A DNA stretch of 64,000 nt from Brevundimonas sp. UBA5713 (GTDB lineage: Bacteria > Pseudomonadota > Alphaproteobacteria > Caulobacterales > Caulobacteraceae), in NCBI RefSeq assembly GCF_002419815.1, contig NZ_DIGV01000019.1:17036-81035 (forward strand). Reading direction: 5' to 3'. The translations under genes were made by a program, and so were the position numbers. Numbering within the stretch: the first letter of the stretch is position 1; every line of letters starts with the position of its first letter. Shown here one piece after another: positions 34,848-42,033 of this stretch. The notes beneath the pieces were generated by a model, which was not told the DNA's origin, searched no databases, and saw only the letters and a program-made list of their open reading frames with translations.

Positions 34848-36286
34848 ACCGGACCCTGTTGATCGCCCAGCGCGAGGTGATGGCCTATGTCAAAACCTGG
34901 GGCTTCTGGCTGTCTTTGCTCAGCCTGCCGTTCTTTGCGGCCTTGGGCGGCTTTGCGCCGATATTGATGCAGCGGGCCGAGCCTGTGCATGCCTATGTGG
35001 TGGTGGACGAGACCGAGGGCGGCACCTTGGCCGCCGATGTGCGCAAGGCGCTGACCTCGGACTATGACCGCTCCGTCCTTTCCTCCATGGCCATGGCCGC
35101 TGTGCCAGAGGCAGGGATGACCGGACGCGATGCCGTGCGCGCTGCGACTGCGACCGGTGGCTATGACGGGGGGCTTGCGGCCCTGAAACAGGTGGCTCCC
35201 CGCGCGGCGGCCTCCTTCAAGGCACCGCGTCGCGGCACTGAAGAACTGCCCGCGCCGGCCGATCTGGTGGCTGCCCCTGCGGGCGAGGCCAAGGATGCTC
35301 TGGCCCGCGAATGGGTCGAGAGGGACGGGGCTATCGATGGCCGTGATCTGTCGGCTGTGGTGATCCTGACGCAAAAGGATGACCAACCTGCCGCCCGTAT
35401 CTGGACGCGCCGCGCTTCGGGTAATGATCTGGAAGACAATATCCGAGACGCCCTGTCCGAAGCCCATCGCCATTCGGTATTTGCCGCCAATGGCATCGAT
35501 CCGCAGCTGGTGGAGACAACCGAGCAGTTCCGTCCCGACGTGACCCTGCTGTCGCCGCGCGCGGCCTCGGGCGGCGAGGTGGGCCTGCGTGACCGTCTGC
35601 CCGGCCTGATCGGCATGGTCGGTGGCCTATTGATGTGGTCGCTGATCCTGACCGGGGCCAGCATGCTGATGAACGGGGTGATGGAAGAGAAGTCCAACAA
35701 GATTCTCGAGGTGCTGCTGTCATCGGTGACGGCGACCGAGCTGCTGACCGGCAAGGTGCTGGGCGTCGCCATCCTGACCCTGACGGTCATGGCGGGGTGG
35801 GGCCTCATCAGTGCCGTCAGCCTCAGCATGGCCTTCCCCGAGGTGGCGCGCGATATCGGCGCGGTGCTGCTGACCAACGGCCTGTGGCTCTATCTGCTGA
35901 TCTTCCTGATCGGCGGCTATCTGATGTACGCGGTGCTGTTCGCTGCCATCGGGGCCTTCTGCGAGACCCCGCGTGAGGCACAGGTGCTGATGGGGCCGGT
36001 GATGATCGCCATGATCGTGCCGCTGCTGTTCATGCAGATGGCGCTGCGATCGCCCGATGCGATGATCCTGAAGGTGCTTAGCCTGATCCCGCCGTTCACG
36101 CCGTTCCTGATGCCCGCACGCGCGCCCAGCGAGCCGCCGATGATCGAGATCATCGCGAGCATTGTGGTGATGTTCGCCTTCGCAGCGCTGATGGTGTGGC
36201 TGTCGGGGCGGGCCTTCCGCGCCGGGGCCATGTCGGATGCCAAGCTGTCGTGGAAGTCGTTCATGAACGCCATGCGCAGCCGCTAA
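34844..36286 (+). CDS. ABC-2 family transporter permease (NatB-like)
   Basis: A 480-residue permease whose start overlaps the stop of the ATPase gene by four bases. One N-terminal helix (residues 20-42) is followed by a large extracytoplasmic region to about residue 250. A C-terminal block of five or more helices contains the conserved MNGVMEEKSNKILEVLLSS motif of the ABC-2 class. Works with the preceding ATPase. Two terminators follow. Confidence 0.9.
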   Translation: MNRTLLIAQREVMAYVKTWGFWLSLLSLPFFAALGGFAPILMQRAEPVHAYVVVDETEGGTLAADVRKALTSDYDRSVLSSMAMAAVPEAGMTGRDAVRAATATGGYDGGLAALKQVAPRAAASFKAPRRGTEELPAPADLVAAPAGEAKDALAREWVERDGAIDGRDLSAVVILTQKDDQPAARIWTRRASGNDLEDNIRDALSEAHRHSVFAANGIDPQLVETTEQFRPDVTLLSPRAASGGEVGLRDRLPGLIGMVGGLLMWSLILTGASMLMNGVMEEKSNKILEVLLSSVTATELLTGKVLGVAILTLTVMAGWGLISAVSLSMAFPEVARDIGAVLLTNGLWLYLLIFLIGGYLMYAVLFAAIGAFCETPREAQVLMGPVMIAMIVPLLFMQMALRSPDAMILKVLSLIPPFTPFLMPARAPSEPPMIEIIASIVVMFAFAALMVWLSGRAFRAGAMSDAKLSWKSFMNAMRSR

Positions 36287-36308
36287 CAGCTGCGTGCCTC
36301 AAACAACG

Positions 36309-36342
36309 AAAGGGCGGGCCGTTTCTGGTCCGCCCTTTTTTC
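36309..36342 (+). terminator. terminator after the ABC-2 permease
   Basis: The stem AAGGGCGGGCC / GGTCCGCCCTT is followed by TTTT, 24 bases beyond the stop codon. Confidence 0.88.
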
Positions 36343-36377
36343 GTGCCCGCTGTGCGGGGCAGGGGCACAGACAAAAG

Positions 36378-36411
36378 AAAACCCGCCCTGCGCAATCGCG
36401 GGGCGGGTTTT
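36378..36411 (-). terminator. rho-independent terminator of rpsU
   Basis: Read on the minus strand, AAAACCCGCCC pairs with GGGCGGGTTTT and a T-rich tail follows. It lies 27 bases after the rpsU stop, back to back with the permease terminator. Confidence 0.85.
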
Positions 36412-36437
36412 CAGGAAGCCTTTTGAAGGCGTCGGTC

Positions 36438-36668
36438 TTAGCGACGACCCTTCGGTGCCGGCAGCAGGCCTTCGCGCTGAGCGCGCTTGCGAGCCAGCTT
36501 GCGAGCGCGACGGACAGCTTCGGCCTTTTGACGGGCGCGCTTTTCCGACGGCTTTTCAAAGTGCACGTGACGCTTCATTTCGCGGAAGCTGCCTTCACGT
36601 TGCATTTTCTTTTTCAGAGCCTTCAGGGCCTGATCGACATTGTTGTCGCGAACGAAAATCTGAACCAG
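36438..36668 (-). CDS. rpsU: 30S ribosomal protein S21, apparent CTG start
   Basis: A 76-residue S21. The conserved body [20 protein letters not shown] and the Arg/Lys-rich tail [20 protein letters not shown] leave no doubt about identity. The codon before VQIF is CTG (36668-36666), where relatives have the initiator methionine, and AGGAG stands eight to nine bases upstream on the minus strand. No ATG, GTG or TTG occurs at the right place; the next in-frame ATG upstream would add 56 residues without S21 similarity. It is divergent from the COQ9 gene, as in other alphaproteobacteria. Confidence 0.93.
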   Translation of the reverse strand: MVQIFVRDNNVDQALKALKKKMQREGSFREMKRHVHFEKPSEKRARQKAEAVRRARKLARKRAQREGLLPAPKGRR

Positions 36669-36854
36669 GGTTCTCTCTCCTTTGGCCGCCCGCCGCGTCC
36701 TTTTGAAGGGAAGACGGGCAGACAAAACAAAATTCTGGTCCAAAGAGACGGGCCCCTTTGGATGAAGGCGGCGGAATACATGATGTTTCGGCGTCTGTCC
36801 AGCGGACGAAGGTAATCGTGATGGCTCGAAACCCAATCATTATGCGGGTATTGT

Positions 36855-37562
36855 ATGGATATGACCGAGACTCCGCACCCGACCGAGCACACCGCCTCTA
36901 CCAAAGGCGGAGATCAGCCGTCTTCTGATTGGGCGCAGCGCACGGAACAGGCTGTTCTGGACGCCGCCATTGCCCGTGCGGGGCGTCTGGGCTGGAACAG
37001 CCAGCTGGTGCGGGCCGCTTGCGAAGCCAAGGGACTTTCCCTTGGAGATCAAGAGCTTTTGCTTCCTCACGGTCCCCGCGATTTGGCGGCCTTGCTGTCG
37101 CGTCGCCACGATGCCGAGGCGTTGAAGGCGCTCGAGGCGACGCCCGCCCACACGCTGAAGATTCGCGAGCGAATCTCGGCAGGGGTCACCGCCCGTCTGG
37201 AGGCCGCGGCCAAGGATGCCGAGGCATCGAAAAAGTGCGCGGGCTTCCTCGCGCTTCCATTTAACGCTGATCTCGGAATCAGTCTCACGTGGGACACCGC
37301 CGACAAGATCTGGCGTTGGGCCGGTGATACGGCGACCGACCAGAACCACTATTCCAAGCGGACCATCCTCAGCGGCATTCTGGCTCCGGCCCTGACCATC
37401 CGCCTTTTCCAAGGCAAGGAGGCCGCCGACGCCTTCGTCGCCCGTCGCATCGAGAATGTGATGGCGTTCGAGAAGTGGAAGGCAGGCAAGGATTTCGACG
37501 CACCGGTGCGCAAGATCACCGACTTCCTCGGGCGTCTGCGTTACGGCGCGAAGGTGGAATAG
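36855..37562 (+). CDS. COQ9 family ubiquinone biosynthesis protein
   Basis: A 235-residue protein with the COQ9 helical bundle and its C-terminal lipid-binding region: DATATDQNHYSKR-like GDTATDQNHYSKRTIL, then RRIENVMAFEKWK. COQ9 binds isoprene lipids and aids the Coq7-type hydroxylation step. The N-terminal 25 residues are acidic and low-complexity. It is divergent from rpsU and ends at a terminator facing purK. The ATG at 36855 is followed by a second in-frame ATG at 36861. Confidence 0.9.
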   Translation: MDMTETPHPTEHTASTKGGDQPSSDWAQRTEQAVLDAAIARAGRLGWNSQLVRAACEAKGLSLGDQELLLPHGPRDLAALLSRRHDAEALKALEATPAHTLKIRERISAGVTARLEAAAKDAEASKKCAGFLALPFNADLGISLTWDTADKIWRWAGDTATDQNHYSKRTILSGILAPALTIRLFQGKEAADAFVARRIENVMAFEKWKAGKDFDAPVRKITDFLGRLRYGAKVE

Positions 37563-37563
37563 A

Positions 37564-37592
37564 AAAAGGGCCGCTGGATCAGCGGCCCTTTT
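37564..37592. terminator. convergent terminator between COQ9 gene and purK
   Basis: The perfect stem AAAAGGGCCGCTG / CAGCGGCCCTTTT with a GAT loop is A-rich on one side and T-rich on the other, so it works in both directions. Confidence 0.9.
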
Positions 37593-37597
37593 GATTA

Positions 37598-38674
37598 TCA
37601 GAGGCGCTGGAGCACCTTGTTAATGTGGGCCATCTTGCGGCCCGCGCGGGCTTCGCGCTTGCCATAGAAATGCAGGTGGGTGTCGGCATCGGATGCCATA
37701 GCGTGCCAGCCGTCCACTTCATCGCCCAACAGATTGATCATTTCGATTTTGGCATGGGCGCGGGTCGAGCCCAGCGGCCAGCCCGCGACGGCGCGAATCT
37801 GTTGTTCGAACTGGTCACAGCTACAGCCGTCCTGCGTCCAGTGGCCGGTATTGTGAACGCGCGGCGCGATCTCGTTGACCAGCAGGGTACCGCCAAGGTC
37901 GAACAGTTCGACCCCGATCACACCCACATAATCCAGACCCTTCAGAATGGCGGTAGCGATCTCGACGGCGCGGGCTTGGGTGGCGTCATCGACCTCCACC
38001 GGCGCGACCGTGGTGCGCAGGATACCGTTCTCATGGGTATTCTGGCCCAGCGGATAGACGGCGACATCGCCATCCACACCGCGTGCCGCAATCACCGACA
38101 GTTCGCGCGTAAAGGCGGCGCGTGCCTCCAGAATTGACGGCTTGTTGCCCACGGCGGCCAGCGCGGCTTCGGCGTCGGCTGCGTTCTTGATCCAGACCTG
38201 ACCTTTGCCGTCATAGCCTTCGCGACGGGTTTTCAGCAGGGCGGGCAGGCCCAGCTTTTCGATGGCGGCGGTCAGATCGTTCAGATCATCGACCTTGGCG
38301 AAATCGACCGTGGTAGCCCCGACGCTGTTCAGGAAGGTCTTCTCAGTGACGCGATCCTGGGCGGTAGCCAGTGCGCGACCATTGGGGGCCACACGCACGC
38401 CCTCGGCCTCCAGCACGGCCACGACCGAAGCGGGCACGTTTTCAAACTCGGTGGTCACGACGTCGCTAAGTGCCGCCAGTTTTCTCAGGCCCTCGACGTC
38501 ATCATAGGCGGTCTGGATGTGGTGAGCGGCCACGCGCGAGGCGGGGCAGTCAGCCTGAGGTTCCAGAAGCGCCACGTCAAAGCCCAGGGTAGAGGCCGCC
38601 TCGGCCAGCATGCGCCCCAACTGGCCGCCGCCGAGGATGCCAATGGTGGAACCGGGGGGCAGGGCTGCCGTCAT
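37598..38674 (-). CDS. purK: 5-(carboxyamino)imidazole ribonucleotide synthase
   Basis: A 358-residue ATP-grasp enzyme of purine synthesis that carboxylates AIR to N5-CAIR. Signatures: GILGGGQLGRMLAEAAS at the N-terminus, LKTRREGYDGKGQVWI in the ATP-grasp region and EIAPRVHNTGHWTQDGC near the end. It starts two bases after the purE stop, so the two are translated together. The product goes straight to PurE. Confidence 0.97.
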   Translation of the reverse strand: MTAALPPGSTIGILGGGQLGRMLAEAASTLGFDVALLEPQADCPASRVAAHHIQTAYDDVEGLRKLAALSDVVTTEFENVPASVVAVLEAEGVRVAPNGRALATAQDRVTEKTFLNSVGATTVDFAKVDDLNDLTAAIEKLGLPALLKTRREGYDGKGQVWIKNAADAEAALAAVGNKPSILEARAAFTRELSVIAARGVDGDVAVYPLGQNTHENGILRTTVAPVEVDDATQARAVEIATAILKGLDYVGVIGVELFDLGGTLLVNEIAPRVHNTGHWTQDGCSCDQFEQQIRAVAGWPLGSTRAHAKIEMINLLGDEVDGWHAMASDADTHLHFYGKREARAGRKMAHINKVLQRL

Positions 38675-38676
38675 AT

Positions 38677-39168
38677 TTAATCCTCGACGGTTTCGAGTAC
38701 GGATTCGGTCTGGGCAGCGCGGAAGGCGCTGAGGCGCTCGGCGATGCTGTCGTCCGACAGGGCCAGAATCTGCGCGGCCAGAATACCGGCATTGGTGGCA
38801 CCGGCTTCACCGATGGCCAGAGTGGCCACAGGCACACCGCCCGGCATCTGGACGATGGAGAGCAGGCTATCCATGCCCTTCAGGGCCTTGGACTGCACCG
38901 GCACACCTAGCACCGGCAGATCGGTCATGGAGGCGGCCATGCCCGGCAGGTGGGCGGCACCGCCCGCACCGGCGATGATCACCTTATAGCCCGCGGCCTT
39001 GGCGCCGGTGGCAAAGTCATAGAGGCGTTGCGGGGTGCGGTGGGCACTGACAACCTTGGCCTCCCAAGCGACGCCCAGCTGATCCAGCTTGTCGGCGGCC
39101 AGTTTCATCGTCGGCCAGTCCGAGCGGCTGCCCATGATGATGGCGACGGGTGGAGTGGAGGCGGTCAT
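38677..39168 (-). CDS. purE: N5-CAIR mutase (PurE class I)
   Basis: A 163-residue enzyme that converts N5-CAIR to CAIR. It has [33 protein letters not shown] with the catalytic histidine, and [20 protein letters not shown]. The start ATG 39168 fits the family; the frame is open further upstream but without similarity. First gene of the purEK operon, divergent from the GGDEF gene. Confidence 0.97.
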   Translation of the reverse strand: MTASTPPVAIIMGSRSDWPTMKLAADKLDQLGVAWEAKVVSAHRTPQRLYDFATGAKAAGYKVIIAGAGGAAHLPGMAASMTDLPVLGVPVQSKALKGMDSLLSIVQMPGGVPVATLAIGEAGATNAGILAAQILALSDDSIAERLSAFRAAQTESVLETVED

Positions 39169-39291
39169 GCGCAAAGGCTCCCCATTCAGAAAGTGGCCGC
39201 TTATAGCAGGTGCGTTGCGTCCGCAACCGACAGCGTTAGACTTAAAATGCCTGTCGGGGGAGCGAGTCGCGCCCTTTGTCATGCCGGAGCC

Positions 39292-39882
39292 GTGACCTTG
39301 AGCCAGACTGACAGCCCTTCGATCGAGGCATTGCTGGCCGAAATCGAGCGTTTACGCACCGAGGTCGAGGCGCTGACTGTTCGTGCGGAACGGGCTGAAC
39401 GACTGGCCGACCATGATGTTCTGACCCCCACGCTGAACCGGCGCGGCTTTTTTCAGACCCTGTCGCGCTCCATGTCCTATTGCCGTCGCCACGGGGTCGA
39501 GGCCGCACTGCTCTATCTGGATCTGGATGGATTTAAACGGATCAATGACGAACTGGGTCATCCGGCAGGGGATGCGGCCCTGATCTGTGTTGCGGAATAT
39601 TTGATCAGTCAGGTGCGCGAGTCGGATGCGGTGGGGCGTCTGGGCGGGGACGAGTTTTCGGTCCTGCTGATGAATGCCGACGCCCAATCGGCCCGCGTAA
39701 AGGCCGAGCGTCTGACCGAGGGCCTGTCCCGGATCGCCTTTAGCTGGCAAGGGCAGCCGCGCACGCTGGGCGGCTCCATCGGTGTGCGGGCCTTGGGGCA
39801 GCAGGCCGATGCCGAAACCTGGCTGGCCGAGGCGGACGCGGCCATGTGGCTACGCAAGGCGGACCGCAAAGCCTCACGCTAG
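39292..39882 (+). CDS. small GGDEF-domain protein, probable diguanylate cyclase
   Basis: About 196 residues: a short coiled coil ([20 protein letters not shown]) followed by a GGDEF domain with intact [12 protein letters not shown] and a product-inhibition I-site RESD five residues before it. [14 protein letters not shown] is the conserved metal and substrate part. It would make cyclic di-GMP, probably as a dimer through the coiled coil. The start is uncertain: GTG 39292 and TTG 39298 both lie near GGAG, and an ATG at 39247 has no good binding site. Confidence 0.87.
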   Translation: MTLSQTDSPSIEALLAEIERLRTEVEALTVRAERAERLADHDVLTPTLNRRGFFQTLSRSMSYCRRHGVEAALLYLDLDGFKRINDELGHPAGDAALICVAEYLISQVRESDAVGRLGGDEFSVLLMNADAQSARVKAERLTEGLSRIAFSWQGQPRTLGGSIGVRALGQQADAETWLAEADAAMWLRKADRKASR

Positions 39883-40243
39883 GCGCGTCACCTTAACGGC
39901 GGTTATGTTTCCTCGAACGATATTCGGGTGTCGTAGGTAAATGAAAGGACGCTGTGGGATGGCGTCTGACCCGCTAGGCGGGCAATCTGTTGCATGTTTC
40001 CTACGTAAAACTGCGCAAGCTTGGCTATTCGGCTAGCCAAATGGCACATTGGAAAAAATTTCACCCCGACAGCCTTCGGTTGATGTCTGGTGTTCGACAC
40101 ATCAGAGATTGTCGTTATCCGAATTTTATTCAGCTTGGCAATCAATATCCGAAACTCTGTCTGCGATTACAGTGTTACCGATTTCATCCAAGGGATAGTC
40201 AGGGCGCGGAAATAGCGCGGCCCGGTGAACTTGGAGGGGTGGT
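39883..40243. other. 361-base intergenic region before the amidohydrolase gene
   Basis: No gene is evident. The region is more AT-rich than its surroundings and holds the inverted repeat TTGGCTA-N6-TAGCCAA at 40021-40040. It ends with GGAGGGGT before the amidohydrolase start. It probably contains the promoter of the downstream island. Confidence 0.5.
40021..40040. repeat. inverted repeat in the amidohydrolase upstream region
   Basis: Perfect seven-base arms TTGGCTA and TAGCCAA are separated by TTCGGC, about 205 bases before the start codon. It could be an operator or a structured leader; no binding protein is known. Confidence 0.4.
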
Positions 40244-41911
40244 ATGCGTAAATCGGCGAATAATCGTCGTTTCGGGGCTCAGTTGTGGACGGGGGTCTGC
40301 GGAGCCGTCGTCATCGCCGCAGCCACCTTGTCGGCAGGACAGGTGGCCATGGCCCATCAGGAGCCTGCCGCCGCCTCGCGTAACACTTTCAATCCCGCGC
40401 CGGCACGTCGTGCGGGCGAAGGCCTTGGCCCGTTCCCGCTGATGGTCATCCGCGGTGCGATGCTGATTGACGGCACCGGCGCACCGCCGACCGGTCCGGT
40501 CGACATCGTCATCGAGAACGACAAGATCACCGATGTCATACAGGCGGGCTGGCCCGGCATGGCAGAGCGCCTGAACCGTGCTCCGCACGGTGCCGCCCAC
40601 GAGATCGACGCGCGCGGCATGTATGTGATGCCCGGCTTTGTCGACATGCACACCCACGCCGGTGGTCCGGGCAAGGCTCCGGACATGGAATATGCCTATA
40701 AGCTGTGGCTGGCCCACGGCGTGACCACGGTGCGCGGTGTCAGCTTGGCCCCGCACGCCATCGCCCGCTCGGAGCGTGATCGCTCGGCCCGTGGCGAGAT
40801 CGTCGCCCCGCGCATCTTCAACTATCAAACGCTGGGTTCGGGCTGGAACCGTGGCCGTATCCGCAATGCCGAGATGGCCCGCGAATGGGTCCGCTGGGGT
40901 GCAGCCAACGGCGTGGACGGCATCAAATTCTTCATCCGCAATGACGAGACGCCCGAGGTGGTTCTCGCGGCCATCGACGAAGCCAAAAAGGTTGGCATGG
41001 GCACGGTGGCCCACATCGCCCAGCCGGGCGTGGCACAACTGAATGCTGCCCAGCTGGCCGAAGCGGGTCTGGGCACCATCACCCACTTCTATGGCCATTT
41101 TGAATCGCTGTTGGGTGGCCGCACGATCCAGAACTATCCCGTCGACTATAATTTCCTCGACGAACAGAAGCGTTTTGGCGAGGCGGCCGAAATCTGGCGT
41201 CAGGTCGACATCGGCATGCCGGGGTGGGACGACTATCTGAAGGCTCAGGTCGAGACGGGCGTGGCGTTCGATCCGACCATGACCATCTATGCGGCCTCGC
41301 GTGATCTGATGCGCGCCAAGAACGCCAGCTGGCACGACACCTACACCCTGCCGACCCTGCTGGATTATTTCGAATCCACCCGCGACAACCACGGCAGCTA
41401 TTTCTTCGACTGGACCACCCAGAACGAAGTGTCATGGCGCCGGTTCTACGACCGCTTCATGCGCCTGCTGAACGACTATAAGAAAGCGGGCGGCGTAGTG
41501 ACGGTGGGCTCGGACTCGGGCTTCATCTGGAAGCTGTTCGGCTTTGGCTACATCGAGGAACTGGAGCTTCTGCAAGAAGCCGGCTTCCACCCGCTGGAAG
41601 TGGTGCGCGCCGCCACCATGGACGGGGCCAATGTGCTGGCCGAACCGACGGGCCGTCCGGCAGAGTTCGGCATTGTCCGTCCGGGCATGAGCGCCGATCT
41701 GGTCATTGTGCCGGAAAACCCGCTGCAAAACTTCAAGACGTTGTACGCCACCGGCCATGAGCGTCTGAGCCCCGAGAACCGCATCGAAACGGTGGGCGGG
41801 GTGAAATGGACCGTGGCCCGGGGTGTCGCCTATGACGCTCAGGCCCTGCTGGCCGATGTGCGGGCCATGGTCGATCAACAGAAAGCCGAACGCGGACAAA
41901 CTGGCCGCTAA
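40244..41911 (+). CDS. secreted metal-dependent amidohydrolase
   Basis: A 555-residue protein with a basic N-terminus and hydrophobic signal region (VCGAVVIAAATLSAGQVAMA). Then comes an amidohydrolase (TIM-barrel) domain with HTH at 136-138 in GFVDMHTHAGG and further metal-ligand candidates in VAHIAQPG, THFYGHF and VGSDSG. Relatives include imidazolonepropionase-like and Xaa-Pro dipeptidase-type enzymes. Placed before a TonB receptor and a DUF885 peptidase, so a role in degrading imported peptides or peptide-like compounds is plausible. GGAGGGGT precedes the start. Confidence 0.85.
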   Translation: MRKSANNRRFGAQLWTGVCGAVVIAAATLSAGQVAMAHQEPAAASRNTFNPAPARRAGEGLGPFPLMVIRGAMLIDGTGAPPTGPVDIVIENDKITDVIQAGWPGMAERLNRAPHGAAHEIDARGMYVMPGFVDMHTHAGGPGKAPDMEYAYKLWLAHGVTTVRGVSLAPHAIARSERDRSARGEIVAPRIFNYQTLGSGWNRGRIRNAEMAREWVRWGAANGVDGIKFFIRNDETPEVVLAAIDEAKKVGMGTVAHIAQPGVAQLNAAQLAEAGLGTITHFYGHFESLLGGRTIQNYPVDYNFLDEQKRFGEAAEIWRQVDIGMPGWDDYLKAQVETGVAFDPTMTIYAASRDLMRAKNASWHDTYTLPTLLDYFESTRDNHGSYFFDWTTQNEVSWRRFYDRFMRLLNDYKKAGGVVTVGSDSGFIWKLFGFGYIEELELLQEAGFHPLEVVRAATMDGANVLAEPTGRPAEFGIVRPGMSADLVIVPENPLQNFKTLYATGHERLSPENRIETVGGVKWTVARGVAYDAQALLADVRAMVDQQKAERGQTGR

Positions 41912-41916
41912 AGCCT

Positions 41917-41946
41917 AGGGCGGTCGGGGGGCCGCCCTTTCTTTTT
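41917..41946 (+). terminator. terminator after the amidohydrolase gene
   Basis: The stem AGGGCGG / CCGCCCT with a short G-rich loop is followed by TTCTTTTT. It suggests the TonB receptor has its own promoter or that some read-through occurs. Confidence 0.75.
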
Positions 41947-42033
41947 AACCGAACTCTTCTGAGACGCCTTTGAGGGAGGGCGATCGAGGAAGTGTGCCTG
42001 GAAGGGAAGTCATAGCATGAGGGGTATGACGCA

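Noticed and set aside
36438..36836. Longer S21 form with 56 extra N-terminal residues from an upstream ATG
   Set aside because: The extension has no similarity to S21, and a good AGGAG stands just before the CTG at the conserved start.
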